From: Candidatus Aminicenantota bacterium
GTDB lineage: Bacteria; Acidobacteriota; Aminicenantia; UBA2199
Reading direction: 5' to 3'
DNA: 14,258 nucleotides
NCBI GenBank assembly: GCA_020355945.1
Contig: CP070627.1
Location: 562,769-577,026 of the forward strand
Shown: positions 1-7,846 of the stretch, piece after piece
Position numbering within the stretch: position 1 is the stretch's first letter
Layout of the letters: each line of letters starts with the position of its first letter
The notes under the pieces: generated by a model
The model's database searches: none
Told to the model about the DNA's origin: nothing
Seen by the model: the letters and a program-made list of their open reading frames with translations, nothing else
Made by a program: the position numbers and the translations under genes

Positions 1-3000
1 CTTCGGTGGGGTTGATGCGATAGACCTGCGGATTCTCCTTTTCAAACCCTTTTCCAGGTTTTACCATTATCACTGCCTGCCCTTTTTCTTCCAGTTTCCG
101 GGCGAAGCGGGTGCCCAGTTCACCGGCATCGGTAAAAATTAAACAAGGAGTAGTTTCCCGGGTGGCCCCGGTGGGGGCCGGGACCAGGGGGGCACGTTTC
201 CATGATGAGGTATAAAACCAATGGGAAACATCTTTTCTTTTTTTCAACTGACCCCGGGAGAAAAAATCAGACACAACGGCGGAGATGTCTATATCGATCC
301 AGTAACGTTTGCCTTCGAAAGGATACGTGGGTAAAGATACCCGCTGCCGCTGCTGACTGGCATAAAAAGCCGGCCAGTCGATTTTTACCCCTTGAAGCCA
401 TAGAGCTCCCACTTGTTGTAAAAGATAAACCATATCCGATACGTTGTCTTTTTTATGCTTCACCAGGTTGATGACCAGGGTCCCGGGTTTGAGGTGATTG
501 TGCCGGTTGACAAATAATGGTAATCCCTTGTCTGGTCCGACCTGGACAAAAATACAACCGGGTTCTTTTAACAATTTTTCCACTCCCTGGCAAAACCGCA
601 CCGGTTGTTCCAGGTGTTTGGCCCAATAGGCGGGCCGGGTGATTTCCCCGGGGGATGCCCAATCACCGGTTAGACCGGATATGAAAGGAATCGTGGGTTC
701 CTGGAGTTTTACTGCTCTTACCTTTTTTTCAAATTCACCGGTTATGGATATCATCATGTGCGAGTGGGCGGCGCGGGGAAAATTGATGCGCATGCTTTCA
801 ATACCTTTTTCCTGCAGGTTTTTTTCAAGATCTTCCAGTGCTCCTGGCGGACCGGAGACAAAACAAAGGGATGAACTGTTCACCGCAGCAAGAGAGATGT
901 CCGGGTGGGTTTCAAGATAGGGGCCCAACTGCTCTTGCCCCAGGGGGATGCTCATCATTCCGCCGGGCGGCGTGCGCAGCATCAGTTCTCCCCTGAACAG
1001 GGCCAGTTCCAATGCATCCCGGACTGAAAATACACCGGCGAGACTGGCGGCCGTATACTCACCAAAACTGTGTCCCATGACGGCATGAGGACGAATACCC
1101 CAGTGCATCAATAATTTCCCCAGGGAATATTCAAATATGAATTTGATGGGCCCGCTGTTATGCGCATCATTCATCTGCTCCTGGATATTGTCTATGTCCG
1201 GGGAGTCCGCATCGGGATAGAAAATGGTTTTGAAATCCTTGCCGGTTAATGATTTTAAGATATCAAAACCGTGGTCCATATGCTCCCGGAATACCGGCTC
1301 GCTGCGGTAAATCTCCAGTCCCATATTGACGTATTGAGACCCCTGGCCGGAAAACATAAATACCATGGGTGGGTCTTCACTGGCCTCTCCTTGCGGGGAG
1401 GATGGCAGGGCATGGACAGCTTCTCCCGGGTTTGAGCATACGCACATCCTTCGGTGCCGGAAGGGCTGCCGGCCCACCTGCAGGGTATAGGCGGCGTCTG
1501 CCAGGTTAACAACCGGATTTTGACCAGGATTTACAGGATTTCCAGGATTAACACGATTTTCTTTTAAAAAATTTACCAGGTTTTCAGTCATTTTTTCCAG
1601 TGCAGAAGGAGTTTTGGCTGATAGCAAAATTAATTGATATTCTCTATCCCTTTTAATTTCACCAATGACCGATTGAGGTGCTTCCTCAGGCAAGGGGGCA
1701 AGCCCCCTTGTCCCCTCAGGTGCTTCCTCCAGGACAGCATGGGCATTGGTACCACCAAAGCCAAATGAGCTGACTCCTACACGCCGTGGGGCACCATTGC
1801 GTTTCAGTTCCTGCAGTTGCGTATTCACATAGAAGGGACTTTTTTCCAATTCCAGTTTGGGATTGGGGGTTTCAAAATTCAAACTGGGGGGAATGAGTTT
1901 ATGCTTTAATATCAATACTGTTTTTATAAAACTGGCAGCCCCGGCAGCCACATCAAGGTGACCAATATTGGTTTTTACCGAGCCGATGGGACATTTCCAA
2001 CCGGGATTGGTATTGAAGGCCTGCTTCAAAGCATTGATTTCAATGGGGTCGCCCAGTTGCGTACCTGTACCGTGGGTCTCCAGGTAACCGATGGTTTCCA
2101 TATCCACATCGGCCGCTTGATAGGCCGCTCTAATGACTTCTGCCTGGCCTTTTACACTGGGTGCGGTAAAATTAACCTTGCGGTTCCCATCGCAGTTCAC
2201 TGCTGATCCCTTTATAACCGCATAAATATGATCGTTATCCGCCCGGGCATCTTCAAGGGTTTTGAGTACAACAATACCAATACCACTGCTGAACACCGTA
2301 CCGCTGGCTTTGGCGTCAAAGGTACGAACATGCCCGTCACGTGATTGTAACATACCCTCCTGGTAGATTCGTCCCGGGCCGGGAGGCATATGAACATATA
2401 CACCACCGGCCAGGGCCATGTCGCACTCCCCTCCCAATAAACTCCGACAGGCCAGGTGAATAGAGGTCAGGGCCGTGGAACACCCGGTAACAATCGCATA
2501 CACCGGACCCTTTAAATTCAACTTGTAGGACACCCGGGCACTGACAAAATCTTTACTACTTAAAAGTACGTGGGTATATTTAGCGTTTATGTCAGTAGTG
2601 GATAATAACACCTTCTCTCTCCACTCGTTATTGTCCTCGGCTCCACCAAATAGTCCAATTAATCCTTCATAAGACCCGGGATCATAGCCAGCATCCTCCA
2701 GGGCTTCCCAGGAACATTCATGGAACAATCGCAGTTGGGGGTCCAACAACTCTGCTTCTGTGGTGGTATAACCAAAAAAATCCGCATCAAAATACTCCAC
2801 GCTTTCAAGAATTCCCCCATCGGACTTTACATAATCAGGACGGTTGCAAACCTCCGGGGGAATCCCCTTTTTCTCCAATTCCTCTTCCGAAAAGAAATGG
2901 ATGCATTCCACTCCATTTTTTATATTTTCCCAATATTCATCAATATCCCTGGCCCCGGGAAATCTCCCGGCCATGCCAATAACAGCTATTTCCAGGCCGG

Positions 3001-3022
3001 TTAATGATTCATTTTCTATCAT
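1..3022 (-). CDS. Type I modular polyketide synthase, KS-AT-(KR...), 3' end outside window
   Basis: I translated this frame by hand. It runs from ATG at 3020-3022 without a stop to the left edge, giving 1007 residues. The protein opens MIENESLTGLEIAVIGMAGR, a KS start with no N-terminal docking extension. KS triad: Cys181 in TGCSTAL (usually TACSSSL), His317 in ETHGTGT and His355 in KTNIGHL. The AT has FSGQGSQ at about 557-563, Ser652 in GHSFGEY and substrate-loop PRAAHS. The post-AT motif LPTYPFEGKRYW lies near 895-906. The segment from about 925 (HWFYTSSWKR onward) matches the structural half of a KR in the other two proteins, so a KR and ACP are expected past the edge; no DH intervenes. 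The gene starts 24 bases after the preceding stop, so it belongs to the same operon. Two repeat inserts interrupt the KS-AT region (1676-1729 and 1513-1559). Confidence 0.95.
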   Translation of the reverse strand, partial: MIENESLTGLEIAVIGMAGRFPGARDIDEYWENIKNGVECIHFFSEEELEKKGIPPEVCNRPDYVKSDGGILESVEYFDADFFGYTTTEAELLDPQLRLFHECSWEALEDAGYDPGSYEGLIGLFGGAEDNNEWREKVLLSTTDINAKYTHVLLSSKDFVSARVSYKLNLKGPVYAIVTGCSTALTSIHLACRSLLGGECDMALAGGVYVHMPPGPGRIYQEGMLQSRDGHVRTFDAKASGTVFSSGIGIVVLKTLEDARADNDHIYAVIKGSAVNCDGNRKVNFTAPSVKGQAEVIRAAYQAADVDMETIGYLETHGTGTQLGDPIEINALKQAFNTNPGWKCPIGSVKTNIGHLDVAAGAASFIKTVLILKHKLIPPSLNFETPNPKLELEKSPFYVNTQLQELKRNGAPRRVGVSSFGFGGTNAHAVLEEAPEGTRGLAPLPEEAPQSVIGEIKRDREYQLILLSAKTPSALEKMTENLVNFLKENRVNPGNPVNPGQNPVVNLADAAYTLQVGRQPFRHRRMCVCSNPGEAVHALPSSPQGEASEDPPMVFMFSGQGSQYVNMGLEIYRSEPVFREHMDHGFDILKSLTGKDFKTIFYPDADSPDIDNIQEQMNDAHNSGPIKFIFEYSLGKLLMHWGIRPHAVMGHSFGEYTAASLAGVFSVRDALELALFRGELMLRTPPGGMMSIPLGQEQLGPYLETHPDISLAAVNSSSLCFVSGPPGALEDLEKNLQEKGIESMRINFPRAAHSHMMISITGEFEKKVRAVKLQEPTIPFISGLTGDWASPGEITRPAYWAKHLEQPVRFCQGVEKLLKEPGCIFVQVGPDKGLPLFVNRHNHLKPGTLVINLVKHKKDNVSDMVYLLQQVGALWLQGVKIDWPAFYASQQRQRVSLPTYPFEGKRYWIDIDISAVVSDFFSRGQLKKRKDVSHWFYTSSWKRAPLVPAPTGATRETTPCLIFTDAGELGTRFARKLEEKGQAVIMVKPGKGFEKENPQVYRINPTE
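1513..1559. repeat. Nonanucleotide array, CCAGGATTT x4-5
   Basis: 9-mers: CCAGGATTT (1524), ACAGGATTT (1533), CCAGGATTA (1542), ACACGATTT (1551), with a related CCGGATTTT at 1513. They encode VNPGNPVNPGQNPV between NFLKEN and VNLADAAYTLQ. The neighbouring protein has the same flanks without the insert. Confidence 0.88.
1676..1729. repeat. Hairpin bracketed by a 12-bp direct repeat, KS-AT linker
   Basis: CAAGGGGGC (1691-1699) pairs perfectly with GCCCCCTTG (1702-1710) around AA. AGGTGCTTCCTC occurs on both sides, at 1676-1687 and 1718-1729, 42 bases apart (14 codons). The protein therefore reads EEAP, then EGTRGLAPLP, then EEAP again. This looks like an inserted element with a duplicated target, or a repeat-mediated duplication. 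Confidence 0.85.
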
Positions 3023-3032
3023 TTTTACTTTA

Positions 3033-3036
3033 CCTC
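3033..3036 (-). promoter_or_regulatory. Ribosome binding site of the third PKS gene, in the 24-base gap
   Basis: GAGG (followed by TAA) lies 10 bases before the ATG at 3022, in the 24-base space 3023-3046 that separates the two PKS genes. There is no room for a terminator or separate promoter. The spacing is slightly long but acceptable, and the next residues (GLEIAVIGMAGRFPG) begin the KS, which fixes this start. Confidence 0.7.
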
Positions 3037-3046
3037 ATGGATTCAA

Positions 3047-6000
3047 CTACCTGGTGACTCGTTTCTTTAATTGTTCCAACCTGGTTTTCCCTTTTTTCAC
3101 TGCCTGGACCCGTTTTTCTCCTTTTACCTTTACCACCGGTTCTTCACCAGGGTTCTCCATGGTCTGTATCAACAGGTATCCTGATAAGGTTTTAACAGTG
3201 GGGTGTTCAAACCACCACATCACGGAAATATCCAGTTGAAGTTTTTCCCTGGCGATACTGTTGATTTGTATGATATTCAGGGAAGTGGCCCCCAACTCAA
3301 AGAAATTGTCGTTGGTTCCCACTTCTTCGATACCCAGGAAATCCTGGAGAACCTCTGCGATGGCCTGTTCAATGTGGTTAGAGGGTTTCACATAACTGGT
3401 TTCCAATTGGGGCCTTGAGCGGTAAGAGATGGTCACGGGTTTTTGGGATTGATCTCCCCGGATGGATTCCATCGTGACCCAACGCTTAAGCCGGGTTTGC
3501 AAGTCCACGGTGGATACCACCACCTGGTGAGCGCCGCAGTGAGATAAAATGCGGCGAAACGTCTCTATACCTTCAGGGGGCATCATCCGCCATACCTCCT
3601 GGTTCATTTCCCCCTGTTCATTTCTACCAGGTCTATCCGGGGATTTTCCCGGGTGCGGAGAAAAATTCCAATCGGCCCAGTTCACACTTATCCAATGAAC
3701 AGGGTTTCCCGGGTTTGACTGATGATATCGATGATACCATTTAACAAACGCATCCATGAAGTGATTGGCCGCTGAATAAGCAGAAAACCCCAGGCCGCCC
3801 AAAATCGGCGACAGGGAAGAGGTTAACCAGCAGAAGTCCAATTTTTTTCCTCTCAGTACCTTTTCTAAGGTTAACAACCCGTATATTTTTGGCATAAATT
3901 GCTGTTGGCAGTGAGCTGGGGTCACGTGTTCGATGGCTTGCATGATGTTCCGGGTATGGCCAGCGGCGTGAATTACACCGTTAATGGGGCCAAACCGCTC
4001 CTCTGCCCTGGAAATGACTGCTTCCATCCCGGCCTGGTCTGTCACGTCAGTAAAGAACCTCAGCACCTGGCCGCCTCGGGCTTCCAATTGTTTTAATTTC
4101 CGGATTTTGAGGACTGTAGTGTCTCTATTTCCAGCACTGGCCAGGATTTGCTCCCATTGGTCCCGCGCCGGAAGCTCACTTCGACTTCGACCCACCAATA
4201 TCAACCTGGCTTGCAAACTCTGCGCCAGGTAGCTTGCCAGGGTCATGCCGATCCTTCCCATACCACCGGTGATCAAATAAACACCATTCTCCCGCAGACG
4301 GGGAACCTGCTGCTCAACTTCCTTGAAACGGATGGGTCTGAAGGTTTTTACCCAACGATAATGATTTCGATAAGCAATGTCTGTATCCGGGGTTTCCGAG
4401 GTCAATTCAACCAGCAGTTGATCCACCAGTTTAGCCTCTTCGGGGCTTCCGGGTTCCGGGACAAGGATATCCACATTTTCACAGCGGATAAAGGGGTACT
4501 CCTGGGGGATGACCTTAAGGGGACCGAGGATGGGGGCCTGTTGGGGAAGAATCACTTCTTCACCTGTCACTTCCTGCAGGTGATGGGTTATGACCTGGAG
4601 TTGGACCTCCCGGGAGACATTTTGTTTCCCCAGTGCTTTTGCCAGGTAAATCATGCTGTAAAAACCGGTGATCAAGGCGTTTTCGATAATCTCATCCTTC
4701 ACCTCGGCTTCTCCTGTCTCCTGCCCTCCCATGCTCCAGAAATGCACGATCCGGGACGGCTTCTCTTCCCTTATCAATGCCTGCAGGAGCCTGGCGTAGT
4801 CGCTCTCCAGGCCAGGATTGAGGGTATAGGCATCCTCTTTCACCGGGTGAAATTCCTCTGCCATGGTAACGGTGATTACCTTATGTCCCAGCTGTTTCAG
4901 CCTTTGGATAAATAAGGAACAGAATTGACTTTCAAGAGTAAAGATCAACCAGCAGCCCGGTTCCGTTGAACTGCCAGGATTTTTAAGAGATAACTGGCTG
5001 CGAATCCAGGAGGGATAATAAAACCAGTCACCAATATCCGATTTTTTCACCATCTGGGGATCTTTAACCGGTTCCCGGAGGTAATCCCCGAAACTTTCCT
5101 GGTGAACCGGGTAAAACTGCCGCTCAAAGGGGTAGGTAGGTAATGAGAGGCGATGTCTTTGTTCTCCTGGATAAAATGCCTGCCAGTGAATATTTATTCC
5201 ATACAGCCATAATTGGCCCACTTTACTCAAGAGATAGTATAGATCCGGGGCATTATTTTGCGGGGGCCGGACCAGGTTGACAGCCTGGTGATAGTCCTTA
5301 CGATGCGGTTGGTTGGCCAGCAGTCTACACAACTCGCGATCCGGTCCCACTTCGATAAAAATAGTGTTAGGCTGTTGGAGTAATTGGTTAATTCCCTCTG
5401 CAAATCGCACTGTCTCTGCCAGGTGTGTGACCCAATAGGTGGGGTCTGCTGGTTCTCCGGCTCTTATCCAGGTCCCGGTTACATTGGATATATATGGAAT
5501 TTGCGGTGTTTTTAAGGCCACCTCTGCTAACGCCTGGTTAAACTCCTTTAATATGGGTGCCATCACGCTGGAATGAATGCCGTGGGAGGCCTTTAGCGGC
5601 AGGCAAACCAATTTCTTTTTTTTCATTTCCCCGGCGAACACCGCCAGGGCGTTCTCTGACCCGGAAACAATGCAGGATGGTCCATTATCAATAGCAATCG
5701 AAATCCCGGCAGCAAATTCTTCCACCAACGGCTCCAGTTGGTCTCTTGGGAGAGGTACACTCAACATTCCGCCCCCGGGTAAACCATTAATCAATTCACC
5801 CCGGATAACCATAATTTTTAATGCATCTTCCAGGGAAAAGACCCCGGATAAACAGGCGGCAGTGTATTCACCCAGGCTGTACCCGATCATGGCGTTGGGT
5901 TTGATTCCCCATTTCATTAATAATTGGGCCAGGGCATATTCAAAAGCAAAGAGAAGCGGTTGGGCAATTTCAGTTTGATTGATAAGAATGTCAGACCGGT

Positions 6001-7843
6001 CTGACCAGTCGGACCGGTCGGACGGGTAAAGAATTTCTTTGAGATCGTATTCCACCAGGCCGTTTAAAATCTCAAAACAGCGGTCCATTTCCTGGCGGAA
6101 TAGTGGTTCTTTTTCATACAACTGGCGACCCATATTCACATACTGGGGACCCAGCCCCGGGAACATAAACACCACTGTCTTGTTTTCATCATTGGCCGCA
6201 AAGGTTTGAATTTTCCTGGGTTCGGTAGAGGTTAATATCTCGATGGCTTCGCTTACACCGGAGCAGACGAACTTTCGTCGCCAGGGAAAGTGTTTTCTTC
6301 CCAACTGGAGCGTATAAGCCATATCTGCCAGGTTAACACGGGGGTTCTCTTTTAAAAAGCCAGCCAGGTTTTCCGCTGCCTTTTCAAGGGCGGATTCGGT
6401 TTTTGCGGATAATAGGATTAATTGATATTCCCTGGATTTTTCGGGCGGGGAAACCCCGCCCCTACCTTGACTCCATGATCCATGCTTCATGCATTCTTCG
6501 CTGTGCGCTGTGCGCTCTGCGCTTTGCGAACCGGGCCATTCTTCCAGGACCACGTGGGCATTGGTTCCTCCCATTCCAAAAGAACTAACCCCTACTCGTA
6601 ATGGAAATGGGGTATTTCCCAGCGGCTTGAGGGTTCGGTTGACATAAAAGGGGCTGTTTTCAAAATCGATTTTGGGATTGGGGCTTTCAAAGTGGAGACT
6701 GGGAGGTAAGACCTTATGTTTGACTATAAGTACCGCTTTTATAAGACCGGCAATCCCGGCGGCGCAGTCCAGGTGCCCGATATTGGTTTTCACTGATCCG
6801 ATCCCGCAGAACCCGGTTTTGTCGGACTTGAGTGCCAGTTTTAACGCTTCGATTTCCACGGGGTCTCCCAACGGCGTGCCCGTCCCATGGGCTTCAATGT
6901 AATGGATACTTTCCGTTTCAACTTCCGCCATATGCAGGGCTCGTTTGACAGCCTCTGCCTGGCCGTGGATACTGGGCGCTGTAAATCCCAACCGTTGGTC
7001 TCCATCATTGTTAACTGTAGAACCCTTTATTACAGCGTAAATATGATCCCCACCCGCATCAGCCGCAGCCAAAGGTTTTAAAACCACTACACCGACACCA
7101 TTGCCAGACAGGGTCCCATTGGCCTGGCAATCAAAGGCCCGACAGTGACCATCCGGGGAAAGAATCATCCCCTCTTTATATATGTAACCATTAGTTTGCG
7201 GAAGATCGATAGTCACACCCCCTGCCAGGACCATATGGCATTCCCCGGTTAATAAGGCACGACATCCCAGGTGAACTGCCACCAGGGAAGTGGAACAAGC
7301 TGTGTAAAAGGAAACCACCGGACCTTTTAAATTTAATTTATAGGAGATCAACAAACTTAAAAAATCCTTATCATTATTAAAAAGGGTAGCAAAATAACCC
7401 ATATCCCTATTTTTACCGGACAAATGTGTCAGCGCTTCCCAATACATGTTGGGCGAGGCCCCGGCATACAAACCAATTGAGCCATGATAGGTCCCGGGAT
7501 TGTAAGCCGCATCCTCCAGGGCCTCCCATACACATTCATGAAATAGCCGTACCTGCGGGTCCATGATCTCTGCTTCCTTCGGCGTATAATCAAAAAAATA
7601 ACTGTCAAAATACTCAATCTCTTCTACAATTCCTTTGGCCCTCACATAATCCGGGTTATCCAGCAGAAGGGGTTGAATCCCTTCTTTCTCCAGTTCTTCA
7701 TCTGAAAAAAAGGAAATCGATTCTATACCTTTTTTTAGATTCTCCCAAAATCGGCTGATATTCTTCGCACCGGGGAATCTACCGGACATACCAATTACAG
7801 CTATTTCCAACCCTGTCCTGGTTTGTTTATTATTGGGGTTCAT
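3047..7843 (-). CDS. Type I modular polyketide synthase, KS-AT-KR-ACP (1598 aa)
   Basis: This is a complete single extension module. The ketosynthase (about residues 11-435) has Cys183 in TACSTSL, His319 in EAHGTGT and His357 in KTNIGHL, so the triad is intact. The acyltransferase (about 556-870) has Ser656 in GYSLGEY and substrate-loop motif ASHGIHS. A post-AT linker ends at LPTYPFERQ. The ketoreductase has TGGMGRIG near residue 1190 and Ser1343, Tyr1356 and Asn1360, so it should be active. The carrier domain has LGATSL with Ser1521 as the phosphopantetheine site, where GGDS is more usual. A basic tail (VKGEKRVQAVKKGKTRLEQL and on) ends the protein. No DH or ER is present, so the product is a beta-hydroxyacyl chain. 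The ATG lies 3 bases after the stop of the upstream gene and has a good ribosome site, which suggests translational coupling. Repeat inserts sit in the KS-AT linker and in an AT loop. The KS presumably accepts an aminoacyl chain from the upstream PCP. Confidence 0.96.
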   Translation of the reverse strand: MNPNNKQTRTGLEIAVIGMSGRFPGAKNISRFWENLKKGIESISFFSDEELEKEGIQPLLLDNPDYVRAKGIVEEIEYFDSYFFDYTPKEAEIMDPQVRLFHECVWEALEDAAYNPGTYHGSIGLYAGASPNMYWEALTHLSGKNRDMGYFATLFNNDKDFLSLLISYKLNLKGPVVSFYTACSTSLVAVHLGCRALLTGECHMVLAGGVTIDLPQTNGYIYKEGMILSPDGHCRAFDCQANGTLSGNGVGVVVLKPLAAADAGGDHIYAVIKGSTVNNDGDQRLGFTAPSIHGQAEAVKRALHMAEVETESIHYIEAHGTGTPLGDPVEIEALKLALKSDKTGFCGIGSVKTNIGHLDCAAGIAGLIKAVLIVKHKVLPPSLHFESPNPKIDFENSPFYVNRTLKPLGNTPFPLRVGVSSFGMGGTNAHVVLEEWPGSQSAERTAHSEECMKHGSWSQGRGGVSPPEKSREYQLILLSAKTESALEKAAENLAGFLKENPRVNLADMAYTLQLGRKHFPWRRKFVCSGVSEAIEILTSTEPRKIQTFAANDENKTVVFMFPGLGPQYVNMGRQLYEKEPLFRQEMDRCFEILNGLVEYDLKEILYPSDRSDWSDRSDILINQTEIAQPLLFAFEYALAQLLMKWGIKPNAMIGYSLGEYTAACLSGVFSLEDALKIMVIRGELINGLPGGGMLSVPLPRDQLEPLVEEFAAGISIAIDNGPSCIVSGSENALAVFAGEMKKKKLVCLPLKASHGIHSSVMAPILKEFNQALAEVALKTPQIPYISNVTGTWIRAGEPADPTYWVTHLAETVRFAEGINQLLQQPNTIFIEVGPDRELCRLLANQPHRKDYHQAVNLVRPPQNNAPDLYYLLSKVGQLWLYGINIHWQAFYPGEQRHRLSLPTYPFERQFYPVHQESFGDYLREPVKDPQMVKKSDIGDWFYYPSWIRSQLSLKNPGSSTEPGCWLIFTLESQFCSLFIQRLKQLGHKVITVTMAEEFHPVKEDAYTLNPGLESDYARLLQALIREEKPSRIVHFWSMGGQETGEAEVKDEIIENALITGFYSMIYLAKALGKQNVSREVQLQVITHHLQEVTGEEVILPQQAPILGPLKVIPQEYPFIRCENVDILVPEPGSPEEAKLVDQLLVELTSETPDTDIAYRNHYRWVKTFRPIRFKEVEQQVPRLRENGVYLITGGMGRIGMTLASYLAQSLQARLILVGRSRSELPARDQWEQILASAGNRDTTVLKIRKLKQLEARGGQVLRFFTDVTDQAGMEAVISRAEERFGPINGVIHAAGHTRNIMQAIEHVTPAHCQQQFMPKIYGLLTLEKVLRGKKLDFCWLTSSLSPILGGLGFSAYSAANHFMDAFVKWYHRYHQSNPGNPVHWISVNWADWNFSPHPGKSPDRPGRNEQGEMNQEVWRMMPPEGIETFRRILSHCGAHQVVVSTVDLQTRLKRWVTMESIRGDQSQKPVTISYRSRPQLETSYVKPSNHIEQAIAEVLQDFLGIEEVGTNDNFFELGATSLNIIQINSIAREKLQLDISVMWWFEHPTVKTLSGYLLIQTMENPGEEPVVKVKGEKRVQAVKKGKTRLEQLKKRVTR
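3699..3716. repeat. Possible degenerate pair of 9-mers (ACAGGGTTT, CCCGGGTTT)
   Basis: Two adjacent 9-mers resemble the family at 1513-1559 with G for A. They encode SNPGNPV before HWISVNWADW of the KR, at a spot where KRs vary in length. Two units are too few to be sure. Confidence 0.35.
5990..6026. repeat. Nonanucleotide array, TCGGACCGG x4, with 16-bp palindrome
   Basis: 9-mers at 5991, 6000, 6009 and 6018: TCAGACCGG, TCTGACCAG, TCGGACCGG, TCGGACGGG. They encode SDRSDWSDRSD in an AT loop just before INQTEIAQP. The first two units contain a perfect 16-bp palindrome, GTCAGACCGGTCTGAC (5990-6005). Confidence 0.88.
6443..6461. repeat. GC-rich hairpin repeat in a KS-AT linker
   Basis: Arms GGGCGGGG (6443-6450) and CCCCGCCC (6454-6461) pair perfectly around AAA, followed by CTAC. 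The coding strand reads GRGGVSPPE, the same frame and nearly the same peptide as the hairpin at 14221-14244. The two are therefore probably copies of one family. Confidence 0.88.
6472..6492. repeat. Heptanucleotide array, TCCATGC x3
   Basis: Three 7-mers (TCCATGA, TCCATGC, TTCATGC) encode CMKHGSW in the KS-AT linker. This is the same family as 9801-9828 and is adjacent to two other repeat elements. Confidence 0.8.
6500..6527. repeat. Heptanucleotide array, GCTGTGC x4
   Basis: Four 7-mers: GCTGTGC, GCTGTGC, GCTCTGC, GCTTTGC. They encode QSAERTAHSE in the KS-AT linker. The array follows the TCCATGC array in the same 7-base phase, with one unmatched unit (6493-6499) between. Confidence 0.85.
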
Positions 7844-7846
7844 TGG

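Noticed and set aside
1691..1710. GC hairpins (also 6443-6461 and 14221-14244) as transcription terminators
   Set aside because: They lie in the middle of intact reading frames with conserved domains on both sides and lack a U-tract in the coding direction.
4148..4915. 255-codon open frame on the plus strand
   Set aside because: It lies wholly opposite the KR region of the middle PKS gene, whose motifs are clear. Its translation shows no recognisable domain and it has no evident ribosome site. It is a shadow of the coding strand.
1513..6026. Short tandem repeats as CRISPR arrays or origin iterons
   Set aside because: Units are 7 or 9 bases with no spacers, lie inside genes, and no cas or replication gene is nearby.
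6430..6540. Repeat-rich linkers as sequencing or assembly errors
   Set aside because: Reading frames continue correctly through every insert into conserved motifs, and several families at several sites each keep the frame. Errors would be expected to break the frame at some of them.
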